Shown piece after piece: positions 33,159-41,894 of a stretch of DNA of 41,894 bases. The stretch spans positions 1 to 41,894 of the forward strand of contig JBDHRG010000010.1 of the NCBI GenBank assembly GCA_039807445.1, given 5' to 3'. The number at the start of each line of letters is the position of its first letter. Positions within the stretch are counted from its first letter, which is position 1. The notes beneath the pieces were generated by a model, which saw nothing but the letters and a program-made list of their open reading frames with translations, ran no database searches and was not told the origin of the DNA. Source of the DNA: JBDHRG01 sp039807445. GTDB lineage: Bacteria; Pseudomonadota; Gammaproteobacteria; Competibacterales; Competibacteraceae. The position numbers were made by a program, and so were the translations under genes.

Positions 33159-33971
33159 TCAGGCCGCCGCGGCCAGTTCGCGCTCGCGGCGGGCGTTGGC
33201 GCGCGCCTCGATCAGGGTGGCGGCGAGCACCGCGGTCGAGATCAGGCCGAGCAACAGGGTCGAGACGGCGTTGATCTGCGGGTTCACGCCCAGGCGCGCC
33301 TGGCTGTAGATCAGCATCGGCAGCGTGGTGGCGCCGGGGCCGGTGGTGAAGCTCGAGATCACCAGGTCGTCGAGCGACAGCGTGAAGGCGAGCAGCCAGC
33401 CCGAGGCCACCGCCGGGGCGATCAGCGGCAGCGTGACGACGAAGAAGGTCTTGAACGGCGGGCAGCCGAGGTCCATCGCCGCTTCCTCGACCGAGCGGTC
33501 GAAGCCGATCAGGCGCGACTTCACCACCATCGCGACGAAGCACATCGTGAAGGTGACGTGGGCGATGGTGATCGTGGTGAAGCCGCGGTCGAGCGACAGG
33601 CCGACGAAGGTCAGCAGCAGCGCCAGGCCGGTGACCACCTCGGGCATCACCAGCGGCGCCGAGATCATGCCGGCGAACAGCGCGCGGCCGCGGAAGCGCG
33701 TGTAGCGTGCCAGCGCGATGCCGGCCAGCGTGCCGAGTACGGTGGCGAGCGTCGACGAGGCCAGCGCGACCTCGAGCGAAACCCGGGCGGCGTTGAGCAG
33801 CGCGGTGTTGTGCATCAGCTCGCCGTACCACTTGAGCGAAAAGCCGCCCCAGACGGTAACCAGCTTCGACTCGTTGAAGCTGAACACGATCAGCAGCACG
33901 ATCGGCAGGTGCAGGAAGGCGATGCCGAAGCCGAGCGCGACGGCGTTGAAGGCGTTGAAGCGGGTGAGCAT
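33159..33971 (-). CDS. potI: Putrescine/spermidine ABC transporter permease, PotI/PotC-like
   Basis: A 270-aa inner-membrane permease with six hydrophobic segments. The start MLTRFNAFNAVALGFGIAFLHLPIVLLIVFSFN and the FSLKWYGEL block are typical of PotI/PotC. The EAA loop is EEAAMDLGCPPFKTFFVVTLPL. ATG at 33971 is chosen; the frame upstream to 34064 codes only for a proline-rich run from intergenic repeats. It pairs with PotH as the heterodimeric channel. A gap of about 195 bases with palindromes separates it from potH, so its expression may be reduced or separate. Confidence 0.85.
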   Translation of the reverse strand: MLTRFNAFNAVALGFGIAFLHLPIVLLIVFSFNESKLVTVWGGFSLKWYGELMHNTALLNAARVSLEVALASSTLATVLGTLAGIALARYTRFRGRALFAGMISAPLVMPEVVTGLALLLTFVGLSLDRGFTTITIAHVTFTMCFVAMVVKSRLIGFDRSVEEAAMDLGCPPFKTFFVVTLPLIAPAVASGWLLAFTLSLDDLVISSFTTGPGATTLPMLIYSQARLGVNPQINAVSTLLLGLISTAVLAATLIEARANARRERELAAAA

Positions 33972-34015
33972 GGGGTAATCCTCTCTCGTTCCCCCGGACG
34001 GCTCAGAACTGTCTT

Positions 34016-34108
34016 CCCTCCCCCTTAACGGGGGAGGGTAGGGTGGGGGTGGAGCGGATGGCACCGCATTCGGCCCCCGCCCCAGCCCTCCCCCACGAGA
34101 GGGGAGGG
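34016..34108. repeat. Two GC-rich palindromes (REP-like) between potH and potI
   Basis: CCCTCCCCC/GGGGGAGGG (34016-34038) and CCCTCCCC/GGGGAGGG (34086-34108) form two hairpins with a G/C-rich stretch between. They share the arm sequence with the repeat at 259-294. Confidence 0.6.
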
Positions 34109-34166
34109 AGTCGGAGTGGCGCGTCGAGGAACGTGATTCACGAAATCGATCTGACCTCGGCCCCGG

Positions 34167-35132
34167 TCAGTGCACCGCGGGGGCGTCTTTCTGCGAGCGC
34201 TGGAACAGCATGATCGGGACCACCAGGATCGCGACCAGCAGCACGGCGACGGCGGCGGCGAGCGGCCAGTCGCGGTTGCCGAAGAACTCGGCCCACAGCG
34301 TACGGCCGATCATCAGCGTGTCCGAGCCGCCGAGCAGGTCGGGGATCACGAACTCGCCGATCGCCGGGATGAACACCAGGAAGGCCCCTGCGATCACGCC
34401 CGGCAGCGCCAGCGGTACGGTGATGACCCAGAAGGCCTTGGTCGGGCGGCAGCCGAGATCGGCGGCGGCCTCGAGCAGGCGCAGGTCGAACTTCTCCAGG
34501 CTCGAGTAGATCGGCAGGATCATGAACGGCAGGTACGAGTAGACGATGCCGATGTACACGGCGAGCTCGGTGTTCAGGATCTGCAGCGGCTCGTGGATCA
34601 CGCCCAGGCCCAGCAGGAACTCGTTGAGCAGCCCCTCGGGCTTGAGGATGCCGATCCAGGCGTAGACGCGGATCAGGAACGAGGTCCAGAACGGCAGGAT
34701 CACCAGCGCCATCAGCGCCGGGCGCCACTGGCGCGGGCTCTTCGCCATCGCGTAGGCCATCGGGAAGGCGATGGCGAGCGTGATCGCGGTCGAGATCGCG
34801 GCGATGCGCACGCTGCTGAGGTAGGAGCGCCAGTACAGCTCGTCGCTCACCAGCAGCTGGTAGTTGGCGAAGTTGAGCTTGAGCGAGAGCGTGGTGTCGT
34901 CGACCCAGGCGAGCAGGTCGGCGTAGGGCGGGATGGCGTTGGCCATCTCGCTGAAGCTGATCTTGGCGACGATCGCGAACGGCACCAGGAAGAAGGCCAG
35001 CAGCCACAGATAGGGCAGGGCGACGACCGCGCTGCGGCCGTCGAGCCTCAGGCGCGCCGCTGCGCGCCGCACGGCGCGCAGCGGCGCGAGGCGTTCGAGC
35101 GTTCGCGGGGGGCTCAGGGGTTGAGCGCTCAT
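34167..35132 (-). CDS. potH: Putrescine ABC transporter permease, PotH-like
   Basis: A 321-aa permease with a basic N-terminal tail and six hydrophobic segments. VALPYLWLLAFFLVPFAIVAKISFSE is the first helix region, and EAAADLGCRPTKAFWVITVPLALPGVIAGAFLVFIPAIGEFVIPDLLGG carries the EAA loop and the following helix, both typical of PotH. It lies 16 bases after potG and forms the channel with PotI. Confidence 0.87.
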   Translation of the reverse strand: MSAQPLSPPRTLERLAPLRAVRRAAARLRLDGRSAVVALPYLWLLAFFLVPFAIVAKISFSEMANAIPPYADLLAWVDDTTLSLKLNFANYQLLVSDELYWRSYLSSVRIAAISTAITLAIAFPMAYAMAKSPRQWRPALMALVILPFWTSFLIRVYAWIGILKPEGLLNEFLLGLGVIHEPLQILNTELAVYIGIVYSYLPFMILPIYSSLEKFDLRLLEAAADLGCRPTKAFWVITVPLALPGVIAGAFLVFIPAIGEFVIPDLLGGSDTLMIGRTLWAEFFGNRDWPLAAAVAVLLVAILVVPIMLFQRSQKDAPAVH

Positions 35133-35148
35133 GGTCGGGCTCCTCGGC

Positions 35149-36300
<1,152 letters not shown>

Positions 36301-36323
36301 GGGTGAGGTCTCCTCGGTGGTCA

Positions 36324-36376
36324 CCGGGTGCGGTACCCGGCGCACTGACCGTGCCCCTCCCTGTTGAGCGAGGGGC
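36324..36376. other. Two stem-loops between potF and potG
   Basis: CCGGGT/ACCCGG (36324-36340) and GCCCCTC/GAGGGGC (36353-36376) lie in the potF-potG gap. No T-tract follows in either direction. Such stems often keep the binding-protein part of the message more stable than the rest. Confidence 0.5.
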
Positions 36377-36410
36377 AATGGGCGTTTTCAGGCGTTCGGG
36401 AGGACGAAGG

Positions 36411-37508
36411 TCAGAGCCCGCTCTTGACCTTGGTCCAGGTGCGGGTGACGAGCTGCTGCGCCTTGGCCGGGTAGGTCTTGGCGGCGAACAGCTTCGACAT
36501 CACGGCCTCGCTCGGGAACACCGCCGGGTCGTCGCGCAGCGTCGGGTCGAGCAAGGGCAGCGCGGCTTCGTCGGCGGTGGCGTAGCGCACCTTGTTGCTG
36601 TTCTTCGCCGCGATCTCGGGCCTGAGCATGAAGTCGACGAAGGCGTGGGCGGCATCCTTGTGCGGGGCGTCGGCCGGCACCGCGAGCAGGTCGAACCACA
36701 TCAGCGTGCCTTCCTTCGGCAGGATGTAGCCGACGTTGACGCCCTTGCCGGCCTCGCTGGCACGGTTGCGCGCCTGCAGCACGTCGCCCGAATAGCCGAT
36801 CGCGAGGCAGATGTCGCCGTTGGCCAGGCCGCTCAGGTACTCCTGCGAGTGGAACTTCTTGACGAAGGGGCGCAGCTTCTTCAGGTGCGCCTCGGCCTTG
36901 GCGATCACCTTGGGGTCGGTGCTGTTGGGGTCCTCTCCGAGGTAGTTCAGCACGATCGGGACGATCTCGGCCGGCGCGTCGAGGAAGTGCACGCCGCAGT
37001 CGGCGAACTTGGCGAGGCTGTCGGGGTCGAGCGCGAGCTTCCAGGAATCCAGCGGCGCGCCGGGCAGGCGCTTCTTCGCCTGGTCGAGGTTGTAGCCGAT
37101 GCCGATCGTGCCCCACATGTAGGTGGCTGAGTGCGCGTTGCCGGGATCGTATTGCGCGACGGCCGCATTGACCTTCGGCGACAGGTTCTTGAAGTTCGGG
37201 ATCCTGCTCTTGTCGAGCTCGGCGAACACGCCGGCGTCGAGCTGGCGGCGCAGGAAGTAGCCCGAGGGCACCACCACGTCGTAGCCGCTCGCGCCCGCGA
37301 GCAGCTTGGTCTCGAGGATTTCGTTGCCATCGTAGACGTCGTAGACGACCTTGATGCCGGTCTCGCGGGTGAAGTCCTCGAGCACCTGCGGGTCGATGTA
37401 GTCCGACCAGTTGTAGACGTTGACGACCTTGTCTTCGGCGGCGGCGCTACCGAGCGCGGCGGCGAGCGCGCAGGTGAGCACGAGGCGGGTGGACAGTCTC
37501 ATCATCAT
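36411..37508 (-). CDS. potF: Putrescine-binding periplasmic protein, PotF-like
   Basis: A 365-aa secreted binding protein with signal peptide ending SAAA (residue 24). The mature part starts EDKVVNVYNWSDYIDPQVLEDF, the hallmark polyamine-binding N-terminus with the Trp/Asp ligand area, and continues with YDVVVPSGYFLRRQ and ATYMWGTIGIGYNLD. PotF is specific for putrescine, PotD for spermidine; the PuuA-like neighbour favours putrescine. It is the first gene of the potFGHI operon, divergent from the GS-like gene with shared operators. Confidence 0.88.
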   Translation of the reverse strand: MMMRLSTRLVLTCALAAALGSAAAEDKVVNVYNWSDYIDPQVLEDFTRETGIKVVYDVYDGNEILETKLLAGASGYDVVVPSGYFLRRQLDAGVFAELDKSRIPNFKNLSPKVNAAVAQYDPGNAHSATYMWGTIGIGYNLDQAKKRLPGAPLDSWKLALDPDSLAKFADCGVHFLDAPAEIVPIVLNYLGEDPNSTDPKVIAKAEAHLKKLRPFVKKFHSQEYLSGLANGDICLAIGYSGDVLQARNRASEAGKGVNVGYILPKEGTLMWFDLLAVPADAPHKDAAHAFVDFMLRPEIAAKNSNKVRYATADEAALPLLDPTLRDDPAVFPSEAVMSKLFAAKTYPAKAQQLVTRTWTKVKSGL

Positions 37509-37563
37509 TTTCCTCGGTCTGGTGGGCGTGCCGTCTGTCGGGGGGCCGATGGCGGTCTGGTAA

Positions 37564-37747
37564 TGTGATCACAATTGCAATGTGATCACTTTCTGTCGGA
37601 GCTGTCAACGCCCCGCCGGGACGCGGAAACGCTGTCCGCGAACGGCCGATTGCGGCGTATCGACCAAGGGTTGTTGCCGGACGGCGTGGCGGCTGCCACC
37701 ATCGGGGGCTTGCGGATCGGGTTCGACTCGGTTAACTTGTGATCACA
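37564..37747. promoter_or_regulatory. Three copies of a TGTGATCACA operator between potF and the GS-like gene
   Basis: TGTGATCACA occurs at 37564-37573 and 37738-37747, with TGTGATCACT at 37581-37590. The first two are 17 bp apart near the potF start; the third is 105 bp before the GS-like gene. A single regulator, probably of GntR-type, could control both directions. No candidate gene is in the window. The 37509-37851 gap has no other feature I can support. Confidence 0.68.
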
Positions 37748-37851
37748 TTGGTTCGCAATGCCCTGCGAACCGACGGCGCCGAGACCGGTGATTCGGGCCG
37801 TTCGAGATACCGCGGCACGACCGCGGGATGAGGAAACCGAGGAGAAGCACC

Positions 37852-39234
37852 ATGAACGCCGAAATGGCCTCTGCCACGCTGCGTGACGAGGCGGCGGACT
37901 TTCTTGCCCGCAATCCCGACATCGAGACCTTCGAGCTGCTGATCCCCGACACCAACGGCGTCTTGCGCGGCAAGTGGGTGCCGCGCAGCGCCGTGGCGCG
38001 CGTGTTCGAGGGCGGCATCCGGCTGCCGAGCTCGGTGTTCGCGATCGACATCTGGGGCAACGACGTGCACGACAGCGGCCTGGTCTACGAGACCGGCGAT
38101 CGCGACGCACTGTGCATGCCGGTGCCGGGCACGCTGATGCCGGTGCCGTGGCTGAAGCGCCCGACCGCGCAGGCGCTGATGACGATGTACGAGCCCGACG
38201 GCCGGCCGTTCTTCGGCGATCCGAGCCATGTGCTCGACGCGGTGCTCGAGCGCTTCCGTAAGCTGGGGCTGACGCCGGTGGTGGCGACCGAGCTCGAGTT
38301 CTACCTGCTCGACCGCGAGACCGACGGCGGGCGGCCGCAGCCGCCGATCTCGCCGCTGGCCGGGCAGCGCTCATGGAGCAGCCAGGTCTACGGCATCGAA
38401 GAGCTGCACGCCTTCGAGGACTTCTTCGACGGCATCACTCGCGCCTGCGAAGACCAGAACCTGCCGATCGACACCTTCGTCGCCGAGCAGGCGCCGAGCC
38501 AGTTCGAGGTCAACCTCAAGCACGTGCCCGACGCGATCCTCGCCGCCGACCACGCGGTGCTGCTCAAGCGCGTGATCAAGGGCGTGGCGCAGGCGCACGG
38601 CATGTCGGCGACCTTCATGGCCAAGCCCTTCGGTCAGTTCGCCGGCAACGGCATGCACGTGCACTTCAGTCTGGTCGATGCCAACGGCAACAACGTTTTC
38701 GACGACGGCAGCGCCAACGGCAGCCGCATGCTGCGCCACGCGGTCGCCGGGCTGATGGCGACGATGTCCGACACGGTGGCGCTGTACGCACCGAACACCA
38801 ACTCGTACCGTCGCTTCGCCCCGGGGACGCACGCGCCGACCAAGCCGAGCTGGGGCTACGACAACCGCTCGGCGGCGCTGCGCATCCCCTCGGGCGAGCG
38901 CCAGGCGATGCGCATCGAGCACCGCGTTTCGGGCGCCGACGTCAACCCGCACCTGGTGCTGGCGGCGATCCTGGCCGGCGCGCATCACGGCATCGTCAAC
39001 GAACTCGAACCGGGCGAACCGATCAAGGGCAGTGCCTACGACCGCACCGACCTCGGCACGCTGCCGAACACCCCCGACTGGGCGCTGGAAGAGTTCGAGA
39101 AGTCGGAGTTCATGCGCGAATACTTCGGCGCCGCCTACGTCAACCTCTACGCCGCCTGCCGCCGCCAGGAGCTGGCCGCCTTCGGCAAGCAGGTGACGCC
39201 GCTCGAGTACGACTCGTACCTGCGCACGGTTTGA
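37852..39234 (+). CDS. puuA: Gamma-glutamylpolyamine synthetase, PuuA-like (glutamine synthetase family)
   Basis: A 460-aa ligase of the GS family that would join glutamate to putrescine (gamma-glutamylputrescine), the first step of the Puu pathway. The catalytic blocks are ATELEFYLLD, QFEVNLKHVPDA, GNGMHVHFSL, APNTNSYRRFAPGTHAPTKPSWGYDNRSAALRIP and RIEHRVSGADVNPHLVLAAIL, which carry the metal- and ATP-binding Glu, His and Arg residues. The 21-residue extra N-terminus matches PuuA-type GS. GAGGAG precedes the ATG at 37852. It diverges from potFGHI, so import and glutamylation are co-regulated. Other amine ligases of the family cannot be excluded. Confidence 0.8.
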   Translation: MNAEMASATLRDEAADFLARNPDIETFELLIPDTNGVLRGKWVPRSAVARVFEGGIRLPSSVFAIDIWGNDVHDSGLVYETGDRDALCMPVPGTLMPVPWLKRPTAQALMTMYEPDGRPFFGDPSHVLDAVLERFRKLGLTPVVATELEFYLLDRETDGGRPQPPISPLAGQRSWSSQVYGIEELHAFEDFFDGITRACEDQNLPIDTFVAEQAPSQFEVNLKHVPDAILAADHAVLLKRVIKGVAQAHGMSATFMAKPFGQFAGNGMHVHFSLVDANGNNVFDDGSANGSRMLRHAVAGLMATMSDTVALYAPNTNSYRRFAPGTHAPTKPSWGYDNRSAALRIPSGERQAMRIEHRVSGADVNPHLVLAAILAGAHHGIVNELEPGEPIKGSAYDRTDLGTLPNTPDWALEEFEKSEFMREYFGAAYVNLYAACRRQELAAFGKQVTPLEYDSYLRTV

Positions 39235-39247
39235 ACCCGGTCGGGAG

Positions 39248-39279
39248 AAGGGCGCGCGGGCAGGGGCCTGTGCGCCCTT
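39248..39279 (+). terminator. Terminator-like hairpin after the GS-like gene
   Basis: AAGGGCGC (39248-39255) pairs with GCGCCCTT (39272-39279) around a 16-base loop, followed by CGTCTTTC. It lies 14 bases past the stop and before the convergent DUF4157 gene. Confidence 0.65.
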
Positions 39280-39299
39280 CGTCTTTCAGGGCGGGACGG

Positions 39300-40745
39300 C
39301 TACGGCGCCCTGAAGATCCGTGCCAGCACTTCGCGGTCGGCGCCGGCGAAGGGTCGCGCGTTGAGCTCGCCGCAGCTGACCACGCCGGCGTCGTCGCTGC
39401 GCTCGCACGCCGGGTCGAGCTCGTCGACCGACGGGTCGGCGATGCGGTCGCGGGCGATGCCTTCGCGCCCCAGCGCCGCGGCGATCAGCGCCGCGCGCCG
39501 GCGTCCCAGCGCCAGATTGTAGCCGGTCGGTCCCTCGGCCGAGGCACGCCCGACCAGCTGCACCTTCAGCGCCGGATCGGCACGCAGCTGCGCCACCAGC
39601 GCGTCGAACTGCGTGCGCCCCTCGGCGGTCAGACTGTCGGCGAGCGTGCCGCCGCCGAGCGCCGGCCGGTCGAAGCGGAAGCGGATCTGGAGCGCGCTCG
39701 GCAGCGCCGGCTCGGGCGGCCCGACCGGGGGTTCGACCGGCGGCTCCACCGGCGGTTCCACCGGGGGCTCGACGGACGGCGGCTCGATCGGCGGGAGGCT
39801 GGGCGGCTCGACGCAGTTGCGGCGCTCGGCGTCGGGCATCGTGCCCGCGGGGCAGCAGCGCGGGAAGAACGCGTTGGCGACGATGCGTCCCGGCGGGCAA
39901 CACTGCTCGGCACTCTCGGCGACGGCACGCTCCGGGCAGCACTGCCCGGTGAAGTCGCGCGTGCGCGCGGCCCGGAAGCCGGGCGGACACGACGGCCCGC
40001 CGCCGCCGCCGCGGCGTCCGAGCAGAATGCGCGCCGCCGCGATCAGGTCCGAGGTGCAGCCGGCGGGCAGCGGGCTCAGCCCCGATTCGCAGCAGTCGAG
40101 CACCTCGAGCGCGGCCGAGCGGTCGCCGCGGAACACGCGTGCGGCCTTGATGAGGTCGATCGAACAGGTGACCTGCTGGCGTTGCAGCCGCGGCTGCCTT
40201 GCGGCGCCCTGCTGGACCACGTGCACCAGCTCGTGCGCCAGCAGCTTGCGCCCGGCAGCGGCGTGCGGTACGTATTCGCCGGCGCCGAACACCAGGTCGT
40301 GGCCGACAGTGTAGGCGTGCGCGTGCAGCGCGCGCGCGGCCTCGGCCGCCTGCGGGCCGGCATGGATGCGCACTCCGGCGAAATCGGCTCGCAAGCGCGC
40401 TTCCATGTCGGCGCGCAACTGCACCGGCAGCGGCTGCCCCGGCCCGGCATCGGGCAGGGCCGCTACGCGGGTCGGCGGTCCCGCTGCCGCCCTAGCCGGT
40501 GCCGTGCCTTCGAGCTCGTCGGCGCATTCGCTGCACAGTCGCTGGACCCCGGTCGGCACCGCGGTGATCCGCTCGGCGATGCGTTCGGCTTCGTGCTCGG
40601 CCGGATCGGAGGGGCGGCTCACGGCGAGCTTCGCCTGTGGTCCCTGCAGCACCTGCCGGATCGCGAACCGGGGCGCCGGACGGGTGAGCGGGGTGACGGG
40701 GCGGCGAGCCCCGCAGCGTCGGTCGGCGACGGCGAAGGTCTGCAT
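39300..40745 (-). CDS. DUF4157 (eCIS core) protein with C-terminal OmpA-like domain
   Basis: A 481-aa protein. The N-terminal DUF4157 domain covers about residues 45-185: DPAEHEAERIA, DFAGVRIHAGPQAAEAARAL, and LLAHELVHVVQQ with an HExxH zinc-peptidase motif (His171, Glu172, His175). DUF4157 occurs in proteins linked to extracellular contractile injection systems and their toxins. A cysteine-rich middle (CCPE, CCPPG, CCPAG motifs, about 195-320) and a PPVE repeat linker follow. The end is OmpA-like (LQIRFRFDRPAL...LVGRASAEGPTGYNLALGRRRAALIAAAL), suggesting peptidoglycan contact. No signal peptide is obvious. AAGGAGG lies 6 bases upstream. No eCIS structural gene is in the window, so its role is open. 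Confidence 0.75.
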   Translation of the reverse strand: MQTFAVADRRCGARRPVTPLTRPAPRFAIRQVLQGPQAKLAVSRPSDPAEHEAERIAERITAVPTGVQRLCSECADELEGTAPARAAAGPPTRVAALPDAGPGQPLPVQLRADMEARLRADFAGVRIHAGPQAAEAARALHAHAYTVGHDLVFGAGEYVPHAAAGRKLLAHELVHVVQQGAARQPRLQRQQVTCSIDLIKAARVFRGDRSAALEVLDCCESGLSPLPAGCTSDLIAAARILLGRRGGGGGPSCPPGFRAARTRDFTGQCCPERAVAESAEQCCPPGRIVANAFFPRCCPAGTMPDAERRNCVEPPSLPPIEPPSVEPPVEPPVEPPVEPPVGPPEPALPSALQIRFRFDRPALGGGTLADSLTAEGRTQFDALVAQLRADPALKVQLVGRASAEGPTGYNLALGRRRAALIAAALGREGIARDRIADPSVDELDPACERSDDAGVVSCGELNARPFAGADREVLARIFRAP

Positions 40746-41004
40746 GATGTCCTCCTTGCCGGAGCGGTACCTCCGGTGGGCCCTCGACGAAAGCGTATGC
40801 CGGCGAGGGCTCGCCTGCGCGGAACCTGCCCAGACCCCGAAGGTCGTGCAAGCGCGGCGACCGGTCCGCCGCCCAGGAGCGATTCAGTCTTCTGCCCCCT
40901 GCTCGCTCGTTCCCTTGCCTGACGGCGGCGGCGGGGACGGCGCGGGCGTGCTCGGCGCCGCTCTGGCGGCGGCGTGCCGCCGCATTTGCTTACCGCGTTT
41001 CTCT

Positions 41005-41719
41005 TCGGCATCGATCAGCGCGGGGCGTGCTTCGTCGTCCGCGAGCACGGCTCGCTGCGCTTCGGGGTGGAGACGGCGCCCAGCAGGGGGAGAGGCGGAT
41101 CGAGACCGGGGTGGTCAGCGAGCAGCCGATCACGCTCACCCACGCCCAGGGGCAGACGCTGGGCTTGCGCCGGGTGCGGGTGCGCCTGGATCGGCCTACC
41201 CGCGACGGCGAGGCGGTGATCTATCTCCTCACCAACCTGCCCCCCGAGGCGTATCGGCGTCGGTGGCGGCTGGAGACCGCGTTCCAGGTCCTGGCGGTGG
41301 CGCCGAACTGCGAGATCGACACCCTGGCCTATCCCAAGGCGGCGTTGTTCGGCTTCTGCGTGGCGCTGATGACCTACAACCTGATGGCCGCCACCCAGGC
41401 CGCTCTGGCCCAGGCCCATGGCGCCGAGACCATCGAGCAGACCTTCTCCGACTACTCCCTGGCCGCCGAGCTGGAGGCGGTGGTGCCGGGGATGTTGGTG
41501 GCCTTGCCCGAGTCGTACTGGCGTCCCTTTCGCACCCTGTCCGAGGAGGCCTTTGCCGCCTGGCGGCTGGAGCTGGCCGGGCGGGTACGTCTGGCCCGCT
41601 TCCAGAAGCATCCGCGGGGGCCGAAGAAGCCGCCCACGCCGCGGGTTCATGATCCGAACAAGCCCCATGTCTCCACCGCCAAGGTCATCGCTGCATACAA
41701 GAAGTCGAAGTCACGTTAA
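41005..41719 (+). pseudogene. IS4-family transposase remnant, truncated and frameshifted
   Basis: IQRGACFVVREHGSL-type sequence at about 41012-41064 is in one frame, and the rest (ETGVVSEQPITLTHAQGQTLGL...YRRRWRLETAFQVLAVAPNCEIDTLAYPKAALFGFCVALMTYN) is in another from about 41090, so a frameshift or small deletion separates them. YRRRWRLETAFQ holds the catalytic Glu region of IS4-type enzymes. The N-terminal half (first Asp) is missing. Full family members are about 400 aa. No terminal inverted repeats can be recognised. It is a decayed insertion sequence. Sequence after 41720 becomes AT-richer. Confidence 0.75.
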
Positions 41720-41836
41720 GTATGTCGCGGAAACCGTTTTGAATGCCCTTGCAGCAGCGGTGCTGCTCGCGAATCGATAGCTTCCAAATCGGAATGCGTG
41801 CTTACTTAAAAGGGCTGGTGTGTAGACCAAGCGTTT

Positions 41837-41894
41837 ATGGAAACTCGGTATTACTTTGATGGCTTCTTGGGAGCCGGCGCCGGAGCAGCGATGG
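41837..41894 (+). CDS. Possible start of an unknown protein, cut by the window end
   Basis: ATG at 41837 opens METRYYFDGFLGAGAGAAM and runs off the edge. There is no clear ribosome binding site. Too short to judge; it lies just beyond the transposase remnant in AT-richer DNA. It may be nothing. Confidence 0.2.
   Translation, partial: METRYYFDGFLGAGAGAAM

Noticed and set aside
39721..39790. CRISPR-like repeat array
   Set aside because: The short repeats (GGCGGTTCCACCGG-like) encode the PPVE linker of the DUF4157 protein and have no spacer structure.

Overview
The window is GC-rich DNA with compact operons, PQQ-dependent alcohol oxidation, an AcoR-type sigma-54 activator and near-consensus sigma-54 promoters. 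Codon use and protein style suggest a betaproteobacterium, most likely Rhodocyclales (Thauera/Azoarcus/Zoogloea type). This placement is inference. I see no rRNA, tRNA or CRISPR array.

Layout. 1-1.5 kb: the 5' end of a type IV pilin gene with its own sigma-54 promoter (minus strand), an N-terminally shortened RpiR-type SIS protein, and a divergent 5' fragment of a glutamine-synthetase-like gene. 1.5-13.6 kb: an alcohol-oxidation block. It holds a PedH/ExaF-type quinoprotein alcohol dehydrogenase with the Asp-x-Asp signature of lanthanide enzymes, a MoxJ-like binding protein, a structured leader ending in an intrinsic terminator, and nine tightly packed genes: SoxYZ-like carrier, metallo-beta-lactamase-fold protein, CxxxCW rhodanese-like protein, an NMT1/SsuABC-like ABC importer, and the PQQ-associated ABC-2 system with beta-propeller and binding protein. 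13.7-14.9 kb: a zeta-like toxin with a small upstream partner.

15.4-26.2 kb: sulfonate catabolism. SuyAB (3-sulfolactate sulfo-lyase) has an AT-rich promoter. A LacI regulator faces an hpsN-hpsO-hpsP-MFS operon, and matching TGTAAGCGCTTACA-type operators lie in the shared region. A GntR regulator, a SuyZ/YeiH-type sulfate exporter and a TauE/SafE-type exporter follow. Together they suggest uptake of 2,3-dihydroxypropane-1-sulfonate, oxidation to 3-sulfolactate, cleavage to pyruvate plus sulfite, and export of inorganic sulfur. 26.3-26.9 kb: a DUF433/DUF5615 toxin-antitoxin pair next to a short remnant of a pqqE 3' end.

26.9-33.1 kb: pqqABCDE on the minus strand with a strong terminator between pqqA and pqqB, the AcoR-like sigma-54 activator, and cytochrome c-550 PedF. 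The dehydrogenase, pqqA and pedF each have a correctly spaced sigma-54 promoter. The dehydrogenase and pqqA also share a 17-bp dyad (16/17 identical), so the activator probably runs a dehydrogenase/cofactor/cytochrome regulon.

33.1-39.3 kb: a putrescine module, potFGHI-like ABC importer diverging from a PuuA-like gamma-glutamylpolyamine synthetase, with three TGTGATCACA-type operators between them. 39.3-41.9 kb: a DUF4157 (eCIS-core) protein fused to an OmpA-like domain, then a frameshifted IS4-type transposase remnant and AT-richer DNA running off the window.
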